The notes below the pieces were generated by a model that had not been told where the DNA came from, did not search any database, and was given only the letters and a program-made list of their open reading frames with translations. Positions 1-8,005 of a stretch of 13,218 nt of DNA are shown here, piece after piece. Each line of letters opens with the position of its first letter. The first letter of the stretch is position 1. The position numbers and the translations under genes were made by a program. The stretch covers positions 1 to 13,218 of the forward strand of contig JBFFNE010000083.1 of the NCBI GenBank assembly GCA_041563315.1, written 5' to 3'. Source of the DNA: JBFEYJ01 sp041563315. GTDB lineage: Bacteria > Pseudomonadota > Gammaproteobacteria > Thiohalomonadales > Thiohalomonadaceae.

Positions 1-227
1 AAAGCACTCCTCATTCTTTCCAATGTAATTATCCACTGTTTATTTAGAGGCTCAATATCTGCTTCAGATAAATCGGTGCTATCGTTGCATTCATTATCTG
101 ACAGCAACCATATTGGAATTGCCACACCTTCTTTTTAAAACATTACTTGGTATTCTTTGAGTTTTAACGCAAGGGTTTCTGCCATCTCATTCTTTAAGTC
201 ATACCAATCATTATTTTCAATATCCAT
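1..227 (-). pseudogene. Unidentified ORF with an in-frame stop, cut by the left edge
   Basis: On the minus strand an ATG at 227 opens a reading frame (MDIENNDWYDLKN...) of 30 codons ending at a TAA at 135-137. The same frame then stays open, without any shift, to the edge of the window (KEGVAIPIWLLSDNEC... then TLERMRSA). Both halves have an ordinary acidic, soluble protein-like composition and read like one continuous protein, so a single nonsense mutation in a gene that continues to the left is the simplest explanation. A separate downstream gene starting at the GTG or TTG codons just after the stop is also possible. No domain is recognised; the acidic character would fit a small immunity-type protein, but nothing shows this. 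The reading frame upstream of 227, up to 329, looks non-coding. No good ribosome binding site is visible. Confidence 0.4.
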
Positions 228-272
228 ACTCGCTTGGCTTATCTCGGGGTACTCTGACACCGAACTATTGTC

Positions 273-316
273 GGCAAAACGGTTTTGCCCGCAGAAAACA
301 CTGCGACAAGGGTTGT
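273..316. repeat. Three back-to-back palindromes
   Basis: Three inverted repeats follow each other without spacing. The first is GGCAAAAC-G-GTTTTGCC (273-289, 8 bp perfect). The second is CGCAG, a six-base loop, then CTGCG (290-305). The third is ACAA-ggg-TTGT (306-316). They lie 46 to 90 bases upstream of the possible ATG at 227 on the minus strand, so an operator or transcript structure for that gene is possible. No function can be assigned from sequence alone. Confidence 0.5.
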
Positions 317-362
317 GGGGAGGCAGCACATAGCGTCACTTCCCCGTGCCATTCACTATTAT

Positions 363-400
363 TGATAGCGCAACCAAGGCCGAAGCGGCTTAGCGCATCA
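363..400 (-). terminator. Stem-loop after the barrel pseudogene
   Basis: Just past the expected stop of the barrel gene (404-402) the minus strand can fold with GATGCGC near 400 pairing to GCGC(T)ATC near 363, and an inner GCCG/CGGC stem with a three-base loop. There is no U-run after it, so it is at best an imperfect or Rho-assisted terminator for the operon read from the right. Confidence 0.3.
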
Positions 401-401
401 G

Positions 402-945
402 TTATTCGAAATGATAGGAAAGGCCCAGCCCAGGTCGAAGCTCAAATCGATACCGTCCTCATCCACCTCGCGAGACGTTGTCCCACCCTTAAGCGAGTAT
501 TCGCTCCGCCAGACAAACGCACCCAAGCGTGCAGCCACGCGAAGTTGCGGTAAATAATTCAGGCTGTGGCGATACCCCCCCGATAACTGCCATCCCTGGG
601 CGGTGTTGGGGTGGACATCACTACGGGAAGCAAGTAAAAGCATCGATATCGGCAGCAGTACCGGTAAAGGTCGTCTCCACCTCTCCCAGATCGACCTATG
701 TCGCTTCCACACCCTAGTTCGGAGTAATGTCATACCCCAAATAGAGCTGCCAGGTTCCCCGCGTATCGTCACTGGAGCGGACCTGCGCATCAAGACCGCT
801 TGGAGGCAAGCTCACTGCTCAGATCGCCGCTGCCGGTATCACCGGTCGCCCAACCGAGGCCACCGCCGAGAGACCACTCCCCGGCCATCGCCTCATTTCC
901 CACCAACATGCATGCGCCAAAGGCGACTGCGATAAGCCTGTTCAT
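402..945 (-). pseudogene. OmpA-like outer-membrane beta-barrel pseudogene
   Basis: The ATG at 945-943 overlaps the TAA of the giant upstream gene (TAATG), a classical coupling arrangement. It begins with a clear Sec signal peptide (MNRLIAVAFGACMLVGNEAMA) followed by the barrel opening GEWSLGGGLGWATGDTG. The rest can be rebuilt only by changing frame. After a shift near 793-800 it reads LDAQVRSSDDTRGTWQLYLG and on to VDLGEVETTFTGTAADIDAF. That part is interrupted by TAG codons at 714-716 (after TPN) and 696-698 (in EAT*VDLG). A second shift near 633-640 leads into SDVHPNTAQGWQLSGGYR and FVWRSEYSL. A third, near 421-435, is needed to reach the aromatic barrel end GLGLSYHFE and a TAA at 402-404. 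The rebuilt length, about 180 residues, fits the small OmpA-like/OMP_b-brl barrel family. Three frameshifts plus two nonsense codons are too many for a sequencing slip, particularly beside an intact 5.3 kb ORF, so the gene is judged dead. Confidence 0.85.
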
Positions 946-3900
946 TACCCCACTTGTCTGCGAACCAACTTTGTCCGCCACAACAACAGCCCGAGTATCG
1001 TTAACAGCCACGGTGAAGCTGCACCGCCCCCGCTGCCGACCTCTACCGTCACCGCCTGCGACGGAGTTACGGCCACTCCAGCGGGATCCGCCACGCTGTT
1101 ATTGGCCAGGCCGTCGGCATCGTTCGGCCCGCCATCCTCCAGAGTCAGCTGAACACACCAGTGCCCTTCGGTCAGACCGGCGGTGTAGGCCGCATCACCC
1201 GGAGGCGGGCAGTAACCTCGCTCACCGGGAGCGGAGGCCACGCTGTTGGCGGCATCGACGACAAAGTCCTGCCACAGGCCGTTAATTAACTTACGGTAGC
1301 GCGCAGCGGCGGGTATCGCAGCCTGCTGCGGCAGCACCACTTGGATCGATTGACCGGCGACAGGGAGCTGCTCCACGATAAAGTCGAACAATCCACCGTC
1401 ATAACGGTGATCGTCAGCCACCACACCGCCGAGATTCGTGACATCGCTCATGGTGACCGCGGTCTGGCCGAGTCCTGCACGGAAGGCGATATCGCCGAGT
1501 CTCACCAGCAAACCGGGCTCGACTTCCATCAGGAAGGTGTCGCTACGTCCACTCAGCTCCTGCAGTACATTGCTGCTGCCGATCGCATCCAGATAATCGG
1601 CAACACCGTCGCCATCCGCATCGCCATACCCCTCGGCGGCATCATCCGCGCCGTCGCCGTCACTGTCGTTCGCCGCGCTCAGTGCCGGAGCCGTAGCGAC
1701 CACATCCAGACTCAGCAGCGCATCATCCGCCACCGTGCCGTCGCTGACGCTCAGGCGCAGGGTGTAAAGGCCGGGAGCGAGGCTGGAGGGATCGAAGGTA
1801 AAGGTATCATCGGCGACGTCGGTATCGCTCAATGCATTATCGCTGCCGAACCAGTCATAGCCATGCACATCACCGACATTCGGATCGTTCACCGTACTGC
1901 TGACGGTAACCGGTCCGTTACCAGTCACCACGGTCAGTGTCGGTCCGCTCCCCTGTTCAGCGCTCAACTGAGCTACCGGTGCAACGTTGCCCTCCACCAC
2001 ATCGATCAAATGTTCCGCTGTGCCGCCAGGCACGGCGTTGGTGGGCGTACCCATGGTAACCACGATCTGTTCCGTCCCTTCTCCGGCACCGTCATCAACC
2101 GTTGTAAAGCTCACAGTGGCCTCCGTACCGGCGGCAATCACCACACTGCCATCCGCCAGCGTGTGGTCGCTGCCATCGGTCGCGGCAGTGCCGCCCACGG
2201 TATAAGGAATGGTTACCGGATAGCTGACTGCCAGACCATTGAGGATAAGACGAACCTTCACCGCGCCCCCCTCTGCCGTTACCTGATCCTTGCTGAAGGA
2301 GACCTGCGGTACGACATTCACTGTTTGTATCGCCGTGCCGATATTACCCGCCGCATCCTTTGCGCTCCAGGTCACGATATGGGCACCCGGTGCAAACTGT
2401 GTGGGAGCATCGGAGGTAGGTGTCAAGCTGCCATCCAAGCCATCAACGGCGGTTGACGTGCCCGTAGACACGGCGGTAAACAGCCCCACAGCATCGACGG
2501 TAACATCAGCGGGCGGCGTCACCACCGGCGGGTAGTCATCCGCATTGGCATTGGTAGCCGCCACAGACTCGTCATAGTTGCTGACACCATCCCCATCGAG
2601 GTCGGTATCGCGATCCGAGGCATCGAGTTTATCGAGCCCGTTGGCATCCTCGTAGGTATTGAGCATGCCGTCGCCATCGATGTCAGGATCACTAACATCG
2701 GGATCGCCATCGCCATCGAGGTCACTGAGAATAACGACAGCCAGTGGCGATGAAGCTGCACTGACATTACCGGCCACATCGGTAGCGGTTGCTGTGATGT
2801 TATGCGCGCCAAGCGAAAGTGTGGAGGTGGTAATAGTCCAGTTTCCACCAGAAGCCACCGCACTACCGATAACACCGCCAACAGAACTACTCAAGGTAAC
2901 CGTAGCCCCAGACTCCGCTGTTCCGACAAAAGTCGGCGTAGAGACACCCGTTTGATTATCGGTGTTAGAGAAACCGGTATCAGTAGCGGTTGTCATATCA
3001 GGGGTACTGGGCGTAGCCGAAACAGTATCACCAGTCACCGCGAAGTTAGCGGTCGCAGCGCTAGTATTGCCAGCGGCATCACTCTCTTTGACGTTGAACT
3101 GGTAGGTCACACCATTAGCAACGGTGGCAGTATAACTCCAGGTCGTACCAGCCACACTCGCGGCACCAAGCTGAACGCCTCCGTTATAGACATTAACACT
3201 GGAGCCAGACTCATTAAGACCTGAAAGTACTAAAGCGGTGTCGTCGGTACTGTCACCACTGCTCAGTGCACCGGTGATGGTGCCAACATTGTCTGTGGCA
3301 GCGCCAAAGTTGGCCGTTGGAGTGTTAGCATCAATACTGTCAGCGCCCTGCAAGATAGCCGTGGTGTAGGGCGCGCTGGTATTGCCCACACTATCATTCA
3401 TCGTAAAGGAGACCGGCACATTACTGAGCGCCGCTACATCTGTACCGCCTTCGCTGACGGTAAATTGCGCTGTGTAGATTGTATCATTTGTTTTGCTTAA
3501 GGCTCCCAGCGCAAAACCACCAATGCTGCCGCTAATGCCGCCCGAGCCGGTGGTGTAGTCGTCGGTGTCACTGGCCACGGTGATGGTGGCTGTCACCACA
3601 TCACCGACTTTCATCGCAGCATTGGGGATGGAAACTGCACTGATGGTTGGAGGAGTCGTGTCTACGGTACCGGTAATCACTGTACTATCGGCAACCGTCA
3701 AGCCGCCGGAGCTGGCGCGCAGGTTAAAGGTTTCATTGCTGCCGCCAGAGGCGGTGTAGTTGATCGACAGTCCGGTAAAGGTCGTCACACCAACGCTGGG
3801 GGCCAGCGTCACCGTCGCATTAGCGGCACCATCCGAGTCGCCGGTGGCTTCAATAATTGCAGTACCTGCACCATTGCTGGATAAGACAAAACTCGTGGCA

Positions 3901-6293
3901 TAACCCGTATCCGTAACATTGTTGGCATCGACGGCCTTAACCACGGGTACGGTAGAGAATGCCGTAGTCACGCCACTTTGCACTGAAGTGGGTGCAGGTT
4001 GTGTTGTGTATAACAATTTAGTGGCGACCACATCGGAGGCCACAGCATTCGCGACGGCGCTGGTGAGCCCGCCACTGCTTGCGGTCAGGGTAAAAGCCTC
4101 CTGATCGGCTGAGGCAATGTAATTAACTGCCGTAAAGCTGGCGACACCAGCCACGGGAGTGAATAAACCACCGGTTAAAGCACCGTTGGAGGCCTCCGTT
4201 AAAGTCACATTGGTAACATAATCGGCATCCACATTACCCGCCGCATCAACGGCCTTCACAACCGGTTGCGTGGTGAGTGCAACGCCACTCACCGAACCCG
4301 CAGGCTGAGTGGTATAAAGCAGTTTGCTGGCGGTGACCGTTGTGGCCATATCGCCGGTGAAAACCAGTGTGTTAGTACCGCTCATTTGAGTCTTATTGGG
4401 ATCAACGGTGAGAGCAGTATCACCATCAATCGTCATCGCCAGGGTCTGGTTGTCGGTAATGCCAGTGTTGTCAGCCCAATAGGCGGCCACGGTACAGGTG
4501 GTACTCCCCCCATCGGTGATTGAGATGCCGGTGGTGGTAAAACTCAGCGTAGAGCCACTGGGGGCGACCGCCGTTTTGGTGGCACAACCGGAGAGGTTAA
4601 AGCGCATTTTTGAGAAATTGGCCGACGAGGTTCCCGCGAGGTCAATATCAATCTGACTCACGTCCAGGGTGTAACCATCAGCAGTACCGCCGTCACCAAT
4701 GGTGAAATCAAGCACAGACACCGGCGTTCCCACTAAAGCGGTGGTGGAGAGATTGACCGGTTCGGCGACGACGCCTGCCGTCGTCAGGGTGCCGTCAGTA
4801 TCAGGGGGCACGGCCCCTGCCGCGATGAAGTTGATGTCGTCGACAAACATCTCCTTCCCTGAGATGACCAGCTTATCGATATCCGCAAAACTGCCGCTGT
4901 CTGGTGCCGTTAAATCAACGTTTACGGCCTGATAGCTGCCGGCACTCAGAGTAACGGCTATCGTCTTTTGGCCCTTCAGCGTGGCGCCGGTGTAGCCTGT
5001 AATAACCACATTATACGCTGTGTCGCGAGAGAAACTGCCGACAAATCCGGTGACGCCGAAAGCAGAGTTATCGGCAGCGGTGATTGTTATGTCCCCGCTT
5101 TTATTAGCACTGGGCTGGGGGGCCAGCCACAAACTTATATCAGTACCAATTCCGGCGATTGGGGTGGGGCCTCCGGTAGAAAATATAAGGTAGCTTCCTC
5201 CGGTACCTTGTCCTGCAAACTTAATTCCGTTTGCGATATTCGTTATCGCTAATGTTCCTGCGCTATCCCAGGTATTGGGCCAAGCGGTGAAATAATTCAT
5301 CGTCTCGGTACCCGGCGTAATCGCCAGTTTTCCTTCATAACCCGCAATCGCAAGCTCATTAAGCGCAGAGAGCGTCTCGACCTCACCCGCCCTCGCCTCC
5401 AGCTCCCAGTTACCACCGAGTACCGCGGCACCGGTAATGTCGTCGGTGGCAGCAATATCGGCACCGGTCAACGCTGAAAGTCGTGCTATAAAATCAGCCC
5501 CCTGCTCGCCTGCAGCGACATTACAGCCGTGGATGAGAATATCGGCGTTGTGTCTTAGTGCATCACCCCAGGACTCCAACGCCACGCTGTAGTGCTCCAT
5601 ATTCTCAGCAGAGAAGAGCGTGTCACCCAGCTGAAGCTGGCCGCTGTCACCGTGCGACACTATCTCAACACTTTTCAGGTTGATGTAGTCGTCCAATATT
5701 TCGCTTATCTGTTCGATGCCATCCTGATTTTTATCCAGCACATGAACCTGCGTACCCGGTCTAACATCCTTAAGCAGGGCCTCGTAGCCCTCTACGGCTG
5801 GATCAACAAACAGCACGGAAGTGGTTAATGCTGCGGGGTTTTCTTTATCCGCGATGGAATAGGACTCGGGGGGTTTAAAGGCGAACCCGGCGGTGTTAAA
5901 GGGTTTAATGTTTGCGGCGAGTGGTAGCGGTAGTGTGGCTAAGCTACGAGTGCCCGGTAGCTGAGAAGCGCTCAGGGAGGGGGTGCGGGCTGTGGTGGCT
6001 GCCTCCGCCCTTGTCGCCAGCAGCGTGCTGTTAACACCCAGTGCCGTGGAGAGTATGGCGATAGCCGTGGAAAGCTTCATGCAGCGGGGTTGCGTACCCT
6101 TTCCAGCCGCCTGTTTAATCACCTGTTTTTCGATGATACGGCGCTTGATAGCCAGGTTACCCACCGCCACCTGGCCACTACTTACCAGCCGCTGTAGTGC
6201 CACAGTGGAGAGGGAGCGCAGCTTGCGCTTCTCACTCATCATGGTCGAAAGTGACGCTGCGCCCTTTCCCAGTTCCTGGTGACCGGCCTTCAT
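945..6293 (-). CDS. Giant DUF4347 surface protein with Ig-like, TSP3, Calx-beta and choice-of-anchor U segments
   Basis: This 1782-residue protein is predicted to be exported and surface-anchored. An unusually long N-terminus (1-98) ends in a Sec-type hydrophobic stretch and AEA cleavage site. Residues 158-322 are a DUF4347 domain with SHG (H214), HGC (C257) and the usual ITGAAVLGGNWELE ending. A beta-sandwich region follows (about 325-492), then Ig-like modules including two tandem copies starting KLLYTTQPA (657, 759) and others at about 880-1190. Thrombospondin type 3 Asp-rich repeats lie at 1191-1250 and 1543-1570 and probably bind calcium. Between them are a HYR-like domain (1255-1327), a Calx-beta domain (1329-1436) and a PKD-like domain (1438-1533). 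A choice-of-anchor U-like domain (about 1575-1745) contains C1695, C1713 and EDGGPNDADG. The C-terminus, GSGGG-AASPW, ten hydrophobic residues, then a basic tail, resembles a GlyGly-CTERM signal handled by rhombosortase. AGGGAG- and AGGG-type sequences precede the ATG. It lies 39 bp after the sulfotransferase and is probably co-transcribed. Adhesion or matrix binding is inferred; no enzymatic role is shown. Confidence 0.9.
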   Translation of the reverse strand: MKAGHQELGKGAASLSTMMSEKRKLRSLSTVALQRLVSSGQVAVGNLAIKRRIIEKQVIKQAAGKGTQPRCMKLSTAIAILSTALGVNSTLLATRAEAATTARTPSLSASQLPGTRSLATLPLPLAANIKPFNTAGFAFKPPESYSIADKENPAALTTSVLFVDPAVEGYEALLKDVRPGTQVHVLDKNQDGIEQISEILDDYINLKSVEIVSHGDSGQLQLGDTLFSAENMEHYSVALESWGDALRHNADILIHGCNVAAGEQGADFIARLSALTGADIAATDDITGAAVLGGNWELEARAGEVETLSALNELAIAGYEGKLAITPGTETMNYFTAWPNTWDSAGTLAITNIANGIKFAGQGTGGSYLIFSTGGPTPIAGIGTDISLWLAPQPSANKSGDITITAADNSAFGVTGFVGSFSRDTAYNVVITGYTGATLKGQKTIAVTLSAGSYQAVNVDLTAPDSGSFADIDKLVISGKEMFVDDINFIAAGAVPPDTDGTLTTAGVVAEPVNLSTTALVGTPVSVLDFTIGDGGTADGYTLDVSQIDIDLAGTSSANFSKMRFNLSGCATKTAVAPSGSTLSFTTTGISITDGGSTTCTVAAYWADNTGITDNQTLAMTIDGDTALTVDPNKTQMSGTNTLVFTGDMATTVTASKLLYTTQPAGSVSGVALTTQPVVKAVDAAGNVDADYVTNVTLTEASNGALTGGLFTPVAGVASFTAVNYIASADQEAFTLTASSGGLTSAVANAVASDVVATKLLYTTQPAPTSVQSGVTTAFSTVPVVKAVDANNVTDTGYATSFVLSSNGAGTAIIEATGDSDGAANATVTLAPSVGVTTFTGLSINYTASGGSNETFNLRASSGGLTVADSTVITGTVDTTPPTISAVSIPNAAMKVGDVVTATITVASDTDDYTTGSGGISGSIGGFALGALSKTNDTIYTAQFTVSEGGTDVAALSNVPVSFTMNDSVGNTSAPYTTAILQGADSIDANTPTANFGAATDNVGTITGALSSGDSTDDTALVLSGLNESGSSVNVYNGGVQLGAASVAGTTWSYTATVANGVTYQFNVKESDAAGNTSAATANFAVTGDTVSATPSTPDMTTATDTGFSNTDNQTGVSTPTFVGTAESGATVTLSSSVGGVIGSAVASGGNWTITTSTLSLGAHNITATATDVAGNVSAASSPLAVVILSDLDGDGDPDVSDPDIDGDGMLNTYEDANGLDKLDASDRDTDLDGDGVSNYDESVAATNANADDYPPVVTPPADVTVDAVGLFTAVSTGTSTAVDGLDGSLTPTSDAPTQFAPGAHIVTWSAKDAAGNIGTAIQTVNVVPQVSFSKDQVTAEGGAVKVRLILNGLAVSYPVTIPYTVGGTAATDGSDHTLADGSVVIAAGTEATVSFTTVDDGAGEGTEQIVVTMGTPTNAVPGGTAEHLIDVVEGNVAPVAQLSAEQGSGPTLTVVTGNGPVTVSSTVNDPNVGDVHGYDWFGSDNALSDTDVADDTFTFDPSSLAPGLYTLRLSVSDGTVADDALLSLDVVATAPALSAANDSDGDGADDAAEGYGDADGDGVADYLDAIGSSNVLQELSGRSDTFLMEVEPGLLVRLGDIAFRAGLGQTAVTMSDVTNLGGVVADDHRYDGGLFDFIVEQLPVAGQSIQVVLPQQAAIPAAARYRKLINGLWQDFVVDAANSVASAPGERGYCPPPGDAAYTAGLTEGHWCVQLTLEDGGPNDADGLANNSVADPAGVAVTPSQAVTVEVGSGGGAASPWLLTILGLLLWRTKLVRRQVG
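3710..4325 (-). repeat. Tandem Ig-like domain duplication inside the giant protein
   Basis: Two consecutive modules of about 102 residues each begin with KLLYTTQPA (residues 657 and 759), continue with a PVVKAVDA motif and end with an ASSGGLT motif. The matching DNA has diverged clearly, so this is an old duplication of the domain and not a recent repeat expansion. The exact end of the second copy is approximate. Confidence 0.6.
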
Positions 6294-6332
6294 ATCCCTA
6301 TTACTCCCTTTCCTATACGGTGAGTGTTCTCT

Positions 6333-7904
6333 CTATTGTTGAAGCCGTAGTGCTTCGAAGAGAGGTTCAAGATGATTCTCGTACTTTTTCCACAGCTGAA
6401 CGGACCGACTATAAATTGGCTGTCTGACTTGGGTCAAGCTCAATGTTCTGATAGCGCGCCTGGATTTATGAAATTGCAGGCAGTTCTCATCCCACGGCAG
6501 CTCACAGAACTCCAGCAGCCTTCTGGTCTCCGCCTCCTGGTCGGTAACCATCTCCTCATACTGCACCACATGCATGAAGCCGGGCAGAAGATTTTGCCAG
6601 TGCTCCATCAGCTGCCTGAAGTGATAGTTGTACTCCCCGACTTCACGCAGGTCGGTGGAATACATGTGACCATCATTAAAATTATGCTTGTAAACAGACA
6701 GGCAGATGTCGGCAGGGTCACGCCGGCAATAGATCACCTTGGCATTGGGCAACATCAGGTAAATCATCCCCACATGAAAAAAGTTACCCGGCATCTTGTC
6801 GGTAATGTAACGGCTCTCTTTGCTATGTTGGCGTAATTTTTCTACATAGAGGGCCCCCAGCTTTTCGAGCTCTTCTGCCTTGAGTAACTCCAGTCCCGCA
6901 GGATAGCGCCGGTTTCTTTCAAAACAGTAGCGCTGGATTATTTGACCCAAATCGCCCAGCTCCCCTGCACCGTGCACCTCTGAGTGACTGGAGAGGATCT
7001 GTTCGGTGAGGGTGGTTCCCGACCTCGGCATGCCGAGGATAAAGATGGGGCTAGCATCGCTGCAGCCATAGCCTGACAAGCGCTCAACCAGCTGCTGGTT
7101 AACCACGCTAATCGCCTTTGTTAGTCTTCGTTTCTCTTTTGCAAAGTCGTATTTGCCATCATAGGTGTCACGCCTGAGCTGATTAGCCTCTTTAAAGCAT
7201 GCAAAGGCCCTGTCATATTCTTCGTGCTTTTCATAGGCCTTACCAAGACCGAATAAAAGGGTAGCTCTTTCCCGCCCCTCAACACCCAGCCGCTTAAGCG
7301 ACGCCTCCATTGCATCAATATCGGAGGAAGAGACCTTCTTGATGGTTAAAGATGAGAGCTGGCTCTGCGCTGCAGCGTTACCCGGCGACCGCTGGAGAAG
7401 CTGACGAAACTCGGCCTCTGCTTCGTCGAAGCGCCCCAGTACAGACAGGATATCGCCTGTCTCACTACGAATATTTAGGTTATCCGGCATCAACTTTTTC
7501 GTTATCAGGAAAGAATCGAGCGCCCCTTCCATATCGCCCAATTCACGCAGTGCCCGGCCTTTTAAAAAATAGGTCTCCCCATTCTCCGGGTTAAGGCTTA
7601 TCGCCTTATCACAGGCCAACAGCGCATTATCATACTGCTTGGCACGATAAAGGATGAACGCGAGATTGCTGTGGTATGACGCCTCATCAGGCCTTTTATT
7701 GATGGCGCGGGCGATAAGCTTGAGCGCCTGCCCATACTTCTTCTCCTCGGCACGAGCAAAGGCGAGGAAATTATTGGCCTCATCGTGATCTGAGTCCTGC
7801 GCTAAAATCTTTTCAGCAGCCTCTACTGCACGCACCTTGTCGCCCGCTTCTTGATAAGCGAGAACCTCCTGAAAAGAGTGATTGCTGACTACTTTATATT
7901 TCAT
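6333..7904 (-). CDS. TPR-containing sulfotransferase
   Basis: The protein of 523 residues has an N-terminal half of tetratricopeptide helices (about residues 10-270, with consensus pieces such as NPENGETYFLKGRALRELGD) and a C-terminal sulfotransferase domain of the Sulfotransfer_3 type. The 5'-phosphosulfate loop of the PAPS site is visible as GMPRSGTTLTEQIL (from about 291). The 3'-phosphate region is CRRDPADICLSVY (393-405), and TDKMPGNF (368-375) is also typical of the family. Family members transfer sulfate from PAPS to a hydroxyl of a protein tyrosine or a carbohydrate; the acceptor here is unknown. No signal peptide is seen, so it probably acts in the cytoplasm. The upstream ATG at 7949 is rejected because it falls inside the terminator hairpin at 7941-7971, so the ATG at 7904 (MKYKVV) is used, although its ribosome site is weak. 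The neighbour 39 bp downstream is the giant surface protein, which makes that product or its glycan a candidate substrate. Confidence 0.88.
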   Translation of the reverse strand: MKYKVVSNHSFQEVLAYQEAGDKVRAVEAAEKILAQDSDHDEANNFLAFARAEEKKYGQALKLIARAINKRPDEASYHSNLAFILYRAKQYDNALLACDKAISLNPENGETYFLKGRALRELGDMEGALDSFLITKKLMPDNLNIRSETGDILSVLGRFDEAEAEFRQLLQRSPGNAAAQSQLSSLTIKKVSSSDIDAMEASLKRLGVEGRERATLLFGLGKAYEKHEEYDRAFACFKEANQLRRDTYDGKYDFAKEKRRLTKAISVVNQQLVERLSGYGCSDASPIFILGMPRSGTTLTEQILSSHSEVHGAGELGDLGQIIQRYCFERNRRYPAGLELLKAEELEKLGALYVEKLRQHSKESRYITDKMPGNFFHVGMIYLMLPNAKVIYCRRDPADICLSVYKHNFNDGHMYSTDLREVGEYNYHFRQLMEHWQNLLPGFMHVVQYEEMVTDQEAETRRLLEFCELPWDENCLQFHKSRRAIRTLSLTQVRQPIYSRSVQLWKKYENHLEPLFEALRLQQ

Positions 7905-7930
7905 CTGTTCGAAATTTAATGTGCCACTGC

Positions 7931-7971
7931 AAAAAAAACCATCCCCCATTCGAATCTATCGAATGAGGGAT
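7931..7971 (-). terminator. Strong intrinsic terminator of the tail-collar gene
   Basis: On the minus strand a 13-bp stem (arms 7959-7971 and 7941-7953, loop 7954-7958) pairs fully once one G-U wobble is allowed. It is followed by GG and eight T residues (7938-7931). It lies 35 bases beyond the collar stop codon. The plus strand has no T-run, so it works for minus-strand transcripts only. Confidence 0.88.
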
Positions 7972-8005
7972 GTGTTCGAGCATCAAACTATATACCGTTT
8001 AACCG

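Noticed and set aside
398..793. Independent 131-residue minus-strand protein
   Set aside because: Its second half is one frame of the broken barrel gene, and its first half is out-of-frame translation of the same gene.
1341..2456. Plus-strand open frame of 371 codons
   Set aside because: It lies fully antisense to the domain-rich giant gene, has a His/Ile/Arg-rich composition without any domain, and arises from the GC-rich codon pattern of the other strand.
2560..2730. Regular GATGGCGA-type repetition in the giant gene, as a possible CRISPR or tandem DNA repeat
   Set aside because: It is the coding pattern of the Asp-Gly rich thrombospondin type 3 repeats and has no constant repeat-spacer layout.
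7905..7949. Upstream ATG start for the sulfotransferase
   Set aside because: It lies in the stem of the collar-gene terminator and adds 15 residues unlike the family.
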